A stretch of DNA of 60,000 nt from Glandiceps talaboti (Eukaryota; Hemichordata; Enteropneusta; Spengelidae), in the NCBI RefSeq assembly GCF_964340395.1, contig NW_027554289.1, positions 64,001 through 124,000 on the forward strand. The letters run 5' to 3'. Shown here one piece after another: positions 22,017-33,984 of the stretch. The number at the start of each line of letters is the position of its first letter. Position 1 is the stretch's first letter. The position numbers and the translations under genes were made by a program. A model generated the notes under the pieces. It was not told where the DNA came from and did not search any database. It saw only the letters and a program-made list of their open reading frames with translations.

Positions 22017-25000
22017 ATGGCGGAGACTACTAATTTAAAGAGGCGAACACATGGCAGTAAAAACAAGAAGAAAGGCTGGAGAAAGACTGATATCAAAGAC
22101 GTAGAAGAACACTTGGAAGATGAAAGACTACAGTTACGAACGGGGTAAGAAAAGAAACCATGACAATCAATGAAACAAAAATATTCAGTCGCTAATTTAG
22201 ACACGTGTCCAGCATCGCCATACAAAACTCAGAAGCACATTTTATATACAAAATTTACTGTGCTGATAAAAGTAAGAAAGTGTTTAATTGCCACGTTAAT
22301 AATTTGAAATTGTTAGGATTGTATTATATGATAGTTGCTCACAGAGTCGATTAGGTTGCAGCGTCAATAACCCTAGCCCACACGGGGGGGGGGGGGGGGG
22401 GGGCACTTGTCTGTGTCGGCAGTATGATTGCACCATCGCTTGTGACAAATTTACATCCTGACCTTAATAATGTTAATCTCCGACGAAATACAGCTACTAC
22501 TAGTACATGTATTATCACATTTACAACACACTATACAGTGACAGTTTGTTATCATTCTTATTAAAAAATACCCAACGTTTCATTATGAGTTACAATTTAC
22601 TAGACATGATCTTTATCGCCAGCAAATAGATGGATTGTTTATCCACAAAGAAGTCCGAACACTTGCTTATTGCGTTACAGTACCGCAGGCAATGATCGGT
22701 CCAATGAAACTCATCCATCGTGTATGATTTACTGAAAAATTGTTAGTCATTCGGAGAACACGTGGTCTTATATTTGTGCCATATATTGGAATAAACAGGG
22801 TCAATGGGACATCGTAAAATTTGAACACAACAGGGACCCTAGCTACTACAAACTTGGTTGCACTTGACTACAGAAGTGTTCTCCCTCAACAATGGTACCA
22901 AGTCCCCCCATGTAATTTGTTAGCACCCTTCACGTAAAATGGAGATGACACCCCAGACATCTTCCGAAGTTCAATATTTGCAAACATGGCATCAAGACAT
23001 CCACCTAGCTGACACTACATGTACATGCCACATAAAAGATAATGTATTGTATAGTATTGGTGTCAAAACTTTTGTAACTGACTTTACACTAAAATTTCAG
23101 GTGATGAGTGAAATGCTGCTTTGATTGTTATTTGAAATCAGTCATGATATCTGTTCGTTTCATTTGACAGTGGAGTTGTTGCCGAGAAAACAGACGAACA
23201 ACTTTTCTTCGTGGAAAAAGACATTGAAGAAAAATCAGGTATGAAACTTGGATGAGTTTATGAAATATTAAATAGTATACTGTGACTAGTACTTTGTTTG
23301 TAGTTTCTGGTTGTATGATTGAGACATGATTATAAACATGTAGATAATTTCAGAGTTATACTTTTGTGTCTTTTATTTGTGACAAAAATTTTCCATTTAC
23401 TGCTGAAATTTGATTAATTGAGAATCGTGTTTTTGTTGGGTGTGTTGTTTTCCGTGGTAATTACACCAAGTATCAACTTTATTTACAGCAGTTGAACCGA
23501 GAAGAAAAAAGAGGATAAGAACTGGGACGTATTTCAAACATCTTGAATTAGATCCCAATATCAAACCAGCACCAAAGTAAGTTTTAAACATCTGGATGTC
23601 ATGTCTCGGAAACCCATGGTGTTCAATAATATTTATAGCGTTTAGTAGTTCTGGTTTCTGGCAACTTTTTTTGTAGATGCACATTAGATACCCCTGCACT
23701 TGTCCTTGAACATGTAGCTGATAATAGTCATTACATCTGAATACTAGATCAGCATCTTCCTTGGCAACTTTGGTATCGAGTTCCTAGTATTCTTTGTATA
23801 CTGACAAAAAATGATAACAGTCTTTATTTATCGTACTTCATGACTCAAGTCAAATTGTCAAAAATTACTCCTCAGTTGAAAGAATATGACACTAGAGAAC
23901 CCTGTGATGCGCAAGTGTCGGTGTGGTGTACTTGGGATATTTCCACACGTGCTTGCAGTGTTCTCTGTGCCTGTACTTTCACAAGCATAGTGAGTGAAAG
24001 TGCAGCAGAAAACACTGCAAGCATGAGTGTAAGTACTCCTGAGTACTCACTCTGGAACTCACGAGGCATGGGGTTCTGTTAATATTACATATGTTTATCC
24101 ATAGACCCTCAACTAACTCTCTGTGGTTTATCCGAAACAACAAATTTCCACTATGCAATCACATGCTTCATATCATTTGCATGTAGGTATGCAATAATAT
24201 TTTCAGTAGTACACTGCTGTGCAAATACCACTAGTATGGGCACACACTGGTGGAAGTTATCTCTGGTAAATATGTAATTATATAGAATACTATTTGCTTA
24301 GTTAGTTATTGAAAATCCCAAAATTGAATGAAAGCAGTTGAATCTAAACTTATGACTTCTGTTGCTCTCTGTAGACCTCCACCAAAGAAACCACGTAAGA
24401 AATCAAAGAGAGTTTTGGAAATTCTTGAAAAGGAAAAAGATGGTATTTACACTAGATCCAAAAGAAGGAAACTAGATCATGCTGCTGCTCTCAAGAAGAA
24501 AAAGGAGGACGAGAAACAATTCTTAAATGAGAATAAAATGTATGACATATGGGCAAAGGATGGTACGTATAGAGTGTGGTTTATTTTAGTCAGTGATTTT
24601 CTGACATACTTGCTATAAGTTATATCACGTAATTCTGTAGTAACAATGGAATGGTGAAGTGGATTCCATGCAATATAAGTGTATATAGGCAATGAGAATG
24701 ATGAACATTAGAATGTGTTTGAATATCCAACTCAAAGGATGAAAACTTTGCAACTACATGCTACACTTTCCACCAGCAAATAAAATAAATATGCTAACTA
24801 AATTCAGTCATTAATTGGTCCATAAACAAACTCAGAATGTCAATCTTATGATCTGTGTGTGTACTACTGAGAAGCATAGAAATCTGGCAAAAACCAGGGT
24901 TTTTTTCCCATTTTAACTGTACTTTGTACCATGTAATTTCATTGCCATGGCTGTAGACCAACATATTTATTAGTCACTTTTACATAAACTTTGGAAAAAT

Positions 25001-27730
25001 TATATAATTTTGGGTGAGAGAAAAAATAGGAACCATAGGAAACACTGTCATGTGTTTTTGTTGACAGATTTATTGGTTGCTAAAGAAGTCAATAAGGAAA
25101 CCAATGTAGAAGCTAATGAACATTATCTCAAAGTCACCAAGAAAGTCAGGAAAAAGGTAAGTGTAGGATAGTTCAATGGTGCATCTCTTAATACCTTTCA
25201 GATAAGAAAAAACCAGATCCAATGTATGATTGGCTGTGGTCACTGACTCATTTCATATTTTGTCTCATTACAACATACCTTATACCTATCTCGTACTACT
25301 ATAGTGGGAAGGAGGTTTATGTCCAAAAGAAATTCAGGACACTGGACATTCTATGTTACCATATCTCTAGATCCAGTGTTTGAGTTACTACACTCTTCAC
25401 CAAATAACTGTACCAGAATCCTTTATTTACTCTTTTGTTGATCCATCCGTGACATGATAAATCACTGAAAAAAATGAATGTGTTGCCATCCATGCACATG
25501 TTCTGACTCAATTGTCATTGTTTCAACTCTTCAGCTTCCAACTGGTTATGGTGTGAAACCATCTGCAAGACCAGCAGTTGAACCCCCACTACCAGGTGTT
25601 TCCTATAATCCAACCTACGATGACCACCAGGTAACTAAATGATCTATACTTATAACACACACTGTGTTTCCTGAAGTCTTGTATGTATAACAATGTAAAG
25701 AACAGTGTCACTCAGCAAGTCGAAAATTAGTTGTGAAAAATGGTTGGTATTTACCTACCAGTATCTTTCTGTGCATTTCTACTATTTAGATCATATGGTT
25801 TCCAATTGTATCAGCTATAATCATATAGTTGTTTTATCTGTGCAGGTTGGCATTTAGTCTCCAAGACATGTGCCTATCAGCTAACACTCACTGATGCATG
25901 AGGGCGCTCTGACATGGCATACTCTACAGATTAGTTGTCATTTAGTATTACAGTGATGTCATTTTGCAAACCAAAATACTGAAATCTGACATTGAAACAT
26001 GTTAGGTAGACTTGTGAGTTTTTAAAACCAGTTGCATACACACTAAGTATTCATGGTATATGTCTCACTTTCACCACAATGTCACAAAACCAAGTGTTAC
26101 ATATTTGGTACATTTTTCTATCCCTGATAAAACACAGATTCACATCTATCATCAAATATTTAACTTTTTTGTGGGAAGTTGATTCACAATCAAAAACGTT
26201 TATAACTTACAGGATTTACTCCGAAAAGCCAACAAAGTTGAAGTCAGCAAATTGGACAGGGAAAGAGAACTCAACAAACAGACTAAGGTGCCCAAAGTAT
26301 CAGAAACAGAAATGAAGGTAAGACCATTGTAGTGTTCAAGTCAACAAGTAAGAGATATCTCTCCTCTGGCAAGTAACCAGTCTATCTCAAGAAGAGAAAT
26401 CCTAGGTGAGGTCCACCACAAAACTCTTCTCAAAGATGATATAAATTGACCTGAATACTCTTAGAAATTGATGCTCAGTATTTGAAGTTTAGAATCCTGG
26501 ATACAGTTATGGTGGCGCTGTATCTCCAAGTTGTATGACGTTCCTATGGTACAGGGAGAAAGAGGCTTAAACCCCAATGTTTGAATCCCATGGTCTTGGA
26601 TTACTATTATCTTATTAGTGGAGCATCAGTGATTAGATATGATCATTCATGAGTTAAAGACCAACAGTGTTGTACCATGTAAAGCTGTTAGAACGTGCAA
26701 GACAACGATTCTTCACACTCAATTTTAATCCTAATCAGACACTGTCCTTGAATCTCTGCTTGACTCACTGTCTAATAATACATAATGCTATTGGTGGCTG
26801 TGGTCATACTCATTGTGCCTGCCATGCCAATTTGACATGCCGCTATTAAACACACATCAATTTGTGACAAAATTTCTGGTGTATAATATCAATGTTTCAT
26901 TACCAAGTTAGCCATTAAAAATGATCCATTTTTGAATAGTCTTGATTGAGTCACTTGTATTTCTATGGTAACCTAGGAAACCTGGTTAGAAGAAATGTCA
27001 GCTGGTCTCTTTGACCATGATGACAATGAACACAAACCTGAAGAAACCCAAGATGAACTACGACCTCCAAATCCACCAGTTAGACGTGATGGAAAGAAAA
27101 CATTGAAGCAAAGAAGGAAAGAAAAAATGAGAAAAATGGAAGTAAGTTGTGATTTTATCAGTGTATGACAATCATTGTGCCAGTAGGGCTAATTCTGTTA
27201 TCGGGGTTACCAAACTTTAGCAAATACACTGACCATTGGTTATCTTACCTCACTGCCTACTTGAAATTTTCAGTTACAGAGTGCTACCAATGACAGTTTG
27301 TCTATTCTCACTCTGCATACCTCTAAACATTACAAGTGAATATACAAAACAGTTGTGTGTGTATGTGTACAAACATTGGTCATAATGGCTGCTTTCCCTC
27401 AGAAGTAGTGCAAACATTCAAATATAATCAACTAGCAAATTTGGCCATACATTTTAAATACCTGTATATGCTGTAGATTTTGTATGTTCTGTGCATATTT
27501 CTACACCATAATATTAACACTTTCTTTTCGAATCGCAGGACAAGAAGTCAGTAAAAGAAAAGGTTGAGAAGAAAAGAATTAAAGAAGTATATAGACTGAA
27601 AACTCTGAAATCAGAAATCAGTCAGAAACAACAAGAGATTGATAAGAAAACACGACAAAGATGGGAAAAAAGGAATGATCCCAACAGAGTCAAGACATTG
27701 GGACCACATAAGTATCCTTGTCTACAGTGT

Positions 27731-27774
<44 letters not shown>

Positions 27775-29246
27775 TGTGTGCATGCGTGTGGGTGTCTGTA
27801 TGTATGTATGTATGTATGTATGTATGTATGTATGTGTCTGTGTGTCTGTGTGTCTGTGTCTATCTGTTTCTGGCTGTGCATATCCCATAATATAGCTGAA
27901 TGGAGACATTGATACACATGAATTTCCAAGTTGATGGAATTTCACAATATTATGTATGTACATGTACATTGCATTACAAAGTTTCCATATACTATGAAAT
28001 AAAGGCACTTTGTTTCTCTTGTTTTTAACACAGACAACATGTACTCCTTTTTCAGACACAGTAAATACTATTAAAGAGTCAGCTGTAATCATTATTATTA
28101 GTCACAATGTCATGTTAAATGACTTTGCTGACTGTGTGTCTATCATAGTTTGTACCTTGACTTCAATATAACAGATATGAGGATGCTAGTATCGATTTAA
28201 AACTTTCTGATGAACTTACTGGTAATCTGAGAACTTTAAAGGTGAGTACAGTTCATGTATTGGTATGACTTGGTATAGTACCACCGGTCCACGAGTGAAA
28301 CATTGCTTTTGAAAGATTTTGACTCCAAGTTTGACTTCGTGTGTCTGTGTACATCATGGTTTAAGTGACCATATTTCAGTTGTCATTTGTCTAATCCAGA
28401 TATTTGGTTTCTATTCTAGGCTGAAGGTAGTCTTTTAGTTGACAGATATAAAAGTCTACAGAAAAGGAATATAATTGAACCACGGATTGCTGTCAAGTAA
28501 GTTTATCACCGAGTTTTTATTTTCATGCTGTAATTTCGAAAGACTTGTGTTTTCCACTGTTTGTATGTAATTTGATGTAGTTTAGGTAACAGCCATGAAA
28601 ATTAGGTATCTGTGACAGACTCAAACAAATAATGTGGATGACCCCTGTAATTTGTAAAGTTACTTTTTCATTGTCTACTAGTATCACGAGGAAAAGTCTA
28701 AAATACTGCACAAAATGGTTAACATTTCTAGAAATATACAGTTCAGAAATGCATAAGAATAGTGAAACAGATTTTTACAAACTTAAGGTAGTTCTTTGTT
28801 GTTTTGACTACAATTAAAATTCATGAAACTTGAAAAGAATGAAAATGTCTCCATTGCAAACGAACAAGATTGCCATTTACATGTCATATTTTTATATTGC
28901 TAACATGTATTCTAAACATTGTGTATTTGCACTGTATTGTTCTTGTCAAACATGGCTGCTTCATTCTCACAAGTTTGTACATCATTTTTCTGTTGACTGT
29001 TCATCCAGAACTATAGAACATGGCTGACTAGTTCTCAGAAATCAGAGCATTATTTTTTCCCCTGAAAATGCCATTCTATAGTCCCTCTCAAAACATGGCT
29101 GACTCGTAGCATTATTTTGCCTTCTGACTGTCGGTACAGTACCATTTCAAATGTAACATTTTGACATTTCATTTTTACTTTGCAGACACAAGAGGAAATA
29201 CAAACTCAAAGTGACTGAAAAGAGAAGTCATAGAGAATTTAAATAA
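22017..29246 (+). CDS. NOP53: Ribosome biogenesis protein NOP53 (GLTSCR2 family)
   Basis: Twelve coding exons join in frame into 434 codons: 22017-22144, 23171-23238, 23489-23576, 24375-24562, 25068-25156, 25535-25630, 26213-26317, 26977-27141, 27539-27711, 28175-28241, 28420-28496 and 29186-29246. All introns are GT-AG and all phases match. NOP53 is a nucleolar factor of the pre-60S ribosomal subunit that helps recruit the exosome/MTR4 machinery for ITS2 processing; the vertebrate protein was named GLTSCR2. Visible features are a lysine-rich N-terminus (NKKKGWRK), YTRSKRRKLDHAA near residue 130, YNPTYDDHQ near 210-218, a long basic coiled-coil region at about 290-350, and the diagnostic C-terminus LSDELTGNLRTLKAEGSLL, NIIEPR and HKRKYKLKVTEKRSHREFK. 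Human NOP53 is somewhat longer (478 residues). The start is the first ATG, in ACAAAATGG, and matches the family N-terminus. Exon 9 ends in a weak donor (GTATCC) beside a microsatellite. Confidence 0.95.
22384..22403. repeat. Poly-G tract in NOP53 intron 1
   Basis: An uninterrupted run of about 19 G in an otherwise AT-rich intron. The length in the assembly may be unreliable. Confidence 0.9.
23885..24280. mobile_element. Palindromic dispersed repeat, copy 2, in NOP53 intron 3
   Basis: Same order and orientation as the copy at 16428. The left end is decayed (AGAACCCTGTG) while the right end, CATGGGGTTCTGT, is intact. Inner pairs TGCTTGCAGTGTT and AACACTGCAAGCA are conserved, and the shared 3' part (CATATCATTTGCATGTAGGT) follows. 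Confidence 0.75.
27728..27862. repeat. TG and ATGT microsatellites in NOP53 intron 9
   Basis: A (TG)n run at about 27730-27773 is followed by a (TATG)n run at about 27797-27834 and then degenerate TGTGTC repeats. They begin within 20 bp of the exon 9 donor. They create spurious open frames on both strands made of Cys/Val or His/Thr repeats. Confidence 0.95.
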
Positions 29247-29772
29247 GAGGTGAGGTGTAGTGATGTATACACTGACCAGTATTTCAATATTATTTGACTT
29301 CTTTTCAAAGGTGTATCTCTTATATATAAGAAGTTGACAAGAATCAAAAGAGTTCAACCGATAGAATCTAGGATTGAATCCTGAAAAAGTGCAAAATGAT
29401 TCTTGTTACGTACTCCAAGTTTTAACTTCATCTGAGTTATTAGTTGTAAATGAGTACAAAAACAGTTGAATCATTTGACTAGTTTGATACCTCACTAGGT
29501 ATTTTCAAGAAGTTTATCTGAGTTTCATACCCTTTTATTTCTATCTAAAAAAAAGAAGATAAAAGTTCTTATAATGATCTTATTTTGAGTGTAAAAGACG
29601 TAAGTTCAAGCAGTCTATTCTAAAATCTACTCAAATCTATTTGAAGTCATTGTTATCAAACAAGATAGGTTGACCTCCTCCTTAGATGGAAGTACGTCCT
29701 CATTGCATACTTACACATACTCGTTTGATTTCTGACACTCTTATAATATTGACTTGTATCTTTATTTTTTAG

Positions 29773-29910
29773 GTATACCGAATGGACGGAAGACACACAC
29801 AGCAAATCAGTGATTTCATTTATTATGCAGATTATTCTATTTAACTTGTATATCATGTTTCTCTGCTATAGGAACAAATTTACAATAAATGGAAATTTTA
29901 AAATGTTTTA
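29773..29910 (+). other. NOP53 3' UTR terminal exon with polyadenylation signal
   Basis: Three bases after the NOP53 stop codon lies a donor-like GTGAGG (exon end 29249). A pyrimidine-rich acceptor (TATTTTTTAG) precedes 29773, suggesting a 3' UTR intron of about 0.5 kb. AATAAA at 29884-29889 is the likely polyadenylation signal. Because the intron begins within a few bases of the stop it should not trigger nonsense-mediated decay. The UTR intron is inferred from splice motifs only. Confidence 0.5.
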
Positions 29911-30304
29911 AATTTATTCTGCTAACATTGTATTTGAGTGTCTATTGCTAACTGTGCAAAGATGTTGCATATAGTTGTAAATGGTTGATGTATGCAACCA
30001 AAATGGTGTTTCACTTACTGTAGTATCGTATCTCTGAGTTTGGGACTACATGTAACTACTAGAGGTTGAGCTGTGGTTGTGTGTGACACTGTCACAGTAT
30101 TCCATATGTCCTTGTATGTGTAGAAACAAGGTAGTAATAAATGTAAACGTTTTCCAGATGACTGTAAACTGATGCAGGAGCAGTACATCTATAGCATGAT
30201 CTTGTCTGTAAAATACAGTGTGTGTGGGCGCCCTCACGCATAGGTCAACCAAAGGTCAATACCATTGAAGAGCAACAAAACGTAACTTACAGATGAAATC
30301 GTCA

Positions 30305-30582
30305 CCCATAATGCAGTGCTTCTGCTTCAGCTTGTGTCATTTGGAGAATGTTTACACAGCGTAGTCTTTTGTATCAAGTTGTTTTTTGGTCATTATCTGA
30401 ATAGCGCCCTCTAACGATATAGAAGTTACGCCACGATTGCCATATCAGTCGCAATGTCATAGCATGGAGGAAGAATAACAGTCCTACCGCACTACCTAAG
30501 ATTCATCTGTACTGAAGTTTGTTTTAACATTTTGCCATAAATTATTGTGAATGGGAGACCCACCTCGCTAGTCCTCGGACCA
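30305..30582. repeat. Direct repeat unit just past NOP53, shared with 55235-55510
   Basis: ATGCAGTGCTTCTGCTTCA, AATAGCGCCCTCTAACGATA, GAAGTTACGCCACGATTG and GGGAGACCCACCTCGCTAGT occur in the same order and orientation about 24.9 kb to the right. It marks the left border of the rearranged block. Confidence 0.85.
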
Positions 30583-30585
30583 CAT

Positions 30586-30964
30586 GGTGCTCAGGCTCAT
30601 TTAGTTCTGTTTACAAATATAAACAAAGCAAAATAAACATACAAGTAAACAAACAAACAAAAACAAATAAACAAACAAACAAAATAAACTGACAAATGAG
30701 TAGATACATACATGAGTAAACGACAACAAACCAACGAACAACCAAACACTGCCCCCCCCCCCCGAAATGGTCACACATGGAAATAACAGACTGTTTGGTT
30801 GTTCGTTGGTTTGTTGTCGTTTACTCATGTATGTATCTACTCATTTGTCAGTTTATTTTGTTTGTTTGTTTGTTTGTTTATTTGTTTTTGTTTGTTTGTT
30901 TACTTGTATGTTTATTTTGTTTTGTTTATATTTGTAAACAGAACTAAATGAGCCTGAGCACCCT
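30586..30964. repeat. Large fold-back repeat with about 165-bp arms around a poly-C centre
   Basis: The left arm (30586-30749) starts GGTGCTCAGGCTCATTTAGT and runs through TAAACAAACAAA repeats to AACGAACAACCAAACAC. The right arm (30791-30964) is its reverse complement, ending CTAAATGAGCCTGAGCACC. The 40-bp centre has a run of C. The right-arm sequence recurs at 38275-38435. Confidence 0.85.
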
Positions 30965-30969
30965 GTGGT

Positions 30970-31170
30970 TTGTATATCAACATTACACTAATTAATCACC
31001 CTATCGTTGATACGGTATCTAGACATCAAGTGGTTTTATAGAAGTGAATTTTTGTGTAGTACTTTCTTGAACGGTTAGAATGTTGCATTCGGAATTATGA
31101 ACATATTGTGCTTCATTGATACGGACAAACCACCAGTGTAAATCCAACAATAAATCATTGATTCATAAAA
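30970..31170. repeat. Tandem-duplicated segment, copy of 32661-32860
   Basis: TGTATATCAACATTACACTA through GATACGGTATCTAGACATCA and AGAATGTTGCATTCGGAATT recurs 1691 bp to the right with few changes, showing a tandem duplication of about 1.7 kb within the block. Confidence 0.85.
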
Positions 31171-31507
31171 AGTGAATATATATATATATATATACAGCTC
31201 TCCTCACATACCCCTCACCTCATACCCCCAAACAGCTGCGAAGACAACAGATACAAATAAAGCATAGGGGTTGTTCTCGTAGGACTATGAGAATATACTT
31301 GTAATGTAGTATAAGCGACCGGCTGCAAAAAATGTATCATCTCATCAAATTTTGTTTTGCCAATGCATGTGTTACTCCTTACTAGCGATGTAGTACACGT
31401 CACAGACAAGGCTATGTAAATATTGATACACAGAGATGGCCATCCGAGACGGTGATGGCGTTTTCGGCCAGGATTGAAGAATGGTTGTACATCGTCTGGG
31501 ACACTAT

Positions 31508-31740
31508 AACCTAAGAGCGTAACACATACATTTTTGTAAATGCTGGGAACAAGCTACCGATGTTGGCGCCAGTAACATCTGGCCACCTGGAATGGTTATG
31601 ATCACCCCAGACCACTAAATCTGAGTCACCACCCAGTTTAGGAAGACGTAAAACGGTTTCACACATTTTCTTTGTGGGGTGGAGAAGTTCAAAAGTGTAC
31701 GATCCGTCATGAAAAGAATGCATCAAACCACAGTCTCTCT
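31508..31740 (-). pseudogene. Family X, partial copy (3' part only)
   Basis: Minus-strand open frame beginning near a Met and reading MHSFHDGSYTFELLHPTKKM, CETVLRLPKLGGDSDLVVWG and DHNHSRWPDVTGANIGSLFP, then AFTKMYVLRS and a stop. The same segment is found broken at 33960-34110, 54930-55140 and 59900-60000. No upstream X sequence is attached here, so it appears to be a truncated duplicate. The family is not recognised. Confidence 0.5.
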
Positions 31741-32214
31741 GATAAATAAAGGGACTGTGATCAAACTCTTCACGATGATATACAATGTACCTGTTTCAAA
31801 CGTAAATCGTGTACTGTTTTCCCAAGTAAATCAGTTTTTTCCTTGTCTGCACGTGATATGTACAAGCATGGAATACAATGTGTGTGTGTGTGTGTGTGTG
31901 CGTTCATGCATGGTACAGGGCAATATTGCTACATTTTCTGACTTTCTTTTACTGAAAAATACTTCCGTGGTTATCATTGTACAGTGTTACATGCGATCCT
32001 TTATACATTTACGTCTAGAAAGTTCAATGTTTAGTTACGAGTTGCCATAGAAATACTTCCATGCAGTTGCAGAGAAAATAACATAATCTTTACGTTTTGC
32101 CAAAACAAATAATGGTAGTTCGGTCGTACGATAAACTTTAATCATATAAATTTCGATAATTTTTTTTTTATGTCTCTAGTTTTGTTTTCAGGTGACTTGT
32201 CATTCATTATATCA

Positions 32215-32660
32215 TTTCGTGTTCGGCATTCCATCGTCGAACAGCGCCACTATGGCGTGGGAAGGGAGAAAGGTATTTAGTTCGATGTACGTAACAAGAT
32301 TTAACGGATTTTGGTGATTAACACCTATAACCGTGCTACCTGAGCACGGTCTGTGTTGTTGTTGTTTTGGGATCTAACCACGTGACGAATTCAGGGTTGA
32401 CAAATTCTTATTATTATTATGTTTTAAATGAGGGTGGATTTGTCATGTTGGTCACCAGTACCACAGACACAGGAAGAAAAATGTTCAGCCAAAAATTGAA
32501 CATTTATTTCTCTGCGAAAAGTTCTCTGAAAGGTGCAACAACTTTTACCTGGCGACACAGTGTCTCCGAAGTGTTTACATCCGTAGTGCTGTTGACACAT
32601 ATCCCCACTATCTCCCCCAAATGAAGCAAGTCGGAAACTCTTTTGTTCAGAACTAATCGT
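32215..32660. repeat. X/Y intergenic block, copy A
   Basis: It starts at TTTCGTGTTCGGCATTCCAT, includes AACAGCGCCACTATGGCGTG, AACGGATTTTGGTGATTAAC, GGGATCTAACCACGTGACGA and the CCTGGCGACACAGTGTCTC stretch. The same block is at 35065-35505, and inverted at 53713-53920 and 58440-58870. Its tail recurs inverted at 38435-38670. Confidence 0.85.
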
Positions 32661-32859
32661 TTGTATATCACCATTACACTAATTAATTACCCTATCGTTG
32701 ATACGGTATCTAGACATCAAGTGGTTTTATAGAAGTGAATTTTTGTGTAGTACTTTCTTGAACGGTTAGAATGTTGCATTCGGAATTATTAACATATTGT
32801 GCTTCATTGATACGGACAAACCACCCGTGTAAATCCAACAATAAATCTTTGATTTATAT

Positions 32860-33465
32860 ATCTTGAACATGTAAAAAATTATTAAAATGAAAAATAATGA
32901 AAATGAAAATGAAAATGTAAAATAATCAAGACACAAAACATTTAAAAAGTGAATATATATATATACAAGGTAGAAACAACACAAATCGTAGAATTGGTGT
33001 AAAAAAGTGGACATATAAAATATAATTGTCAAGTACAATATAAAAGAAATTGGAATATATTTAATATGCATATATGAATATATGCATACTATTATGTGAC
33101 AATGATGAATATGGTCGATAATGTAAGGCACAGACCATAGTGACCTGAGTGTATATATGGTGAACGATCTAATCATAGTCTTTCTTCTCCGTAGTCTAAT
33201 GACAGTCAGCAACATGGGATGCTATTGGTTCGCATATTGCATAGTACTTTTCGGTCTCACTTTCATATTTATCCATAGACCCTCCACCAAGTCTATGATT
33301 TATCATAAAGTTTCGTTAAGAGTCTATGCTAAAGTACTTCTAGTACAAGTTAGCATGGAAACCATACACTTGGGAATAAAGTCTCAACACCTTACAATGC
33401 CAGGTGAGATGTGCCACAGACGATGTATACCATCTGTACTTTTGAAAACATGATGGAGATCCAAC
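32860..33465. other. AT-rich stretch with no supported gene
   Basis: Low-complexity AAAATGAAAATG and TATATA runs, with short open frames on both strands (149 codons on minus, 98 on plus) of biased composition. Around 33277 is TCCATAGACCCTCCAC, a short motif also seen near 24100 and, inverted, near 18893. Nothing here is recognised as a gene. Confidence 0.5.
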
Positions 33466-33984
33466 GAACAGCGCCACTGTGGCGTGGGAAGGGAGCAAGG
33501 TATTTAGTCTGGCATTCATAGCGAGTTTTAGCGGATTTAGGTGATTAACACCTGTAGGGATTAACTGTCGTATTCCTTCTCTTCTCTCTTCACAATGGTG
33601 ATACCCCTCACCTCAGACCCCCAAACAACTGCGAAGGCAATAGATACAAATAAAGTATAGGGATTGTTCTCGTAGGATTATATTGTAAAAATCTGAGTAT
33701 ATTTGTAATGTAAGGGTCCGGTTGCAAAAATGCCTCATTTCATCCAAGGTCTTAATTTTGTTGTTTGCCAATGTATACGTACGTGCTACTCCTTACGAGT
33801 GATGTAGTACATGTCACAGACAAGGTATGTAACTTCCTTGACAACGTACATGTTGATACACATTAAAGCTTACGTATGATGAACCCGTCTACGAACAAAG
33901 AATGTGTTCTTTTTTGTCTTTGATCTGGTCAGAGGAGATGACCATCCACGACTGTGATGGTTATCATCACCCCAGACCACTAAA

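Noticed and set aside
27622-28092. 156-codon minus ORF and overlapping plus ORFs in NOP53 exon 9/intron 9
   Set aside because: They are generated by the TG/ATGT microsatellites and by the antisense of a well-supported exon.
32766-33215. 149-codon minus ORF
   Set aside because: Phe/Ile/Tyr-rich product of AAAATG and TATATA low-complexity DNA, with no domain or splice support.
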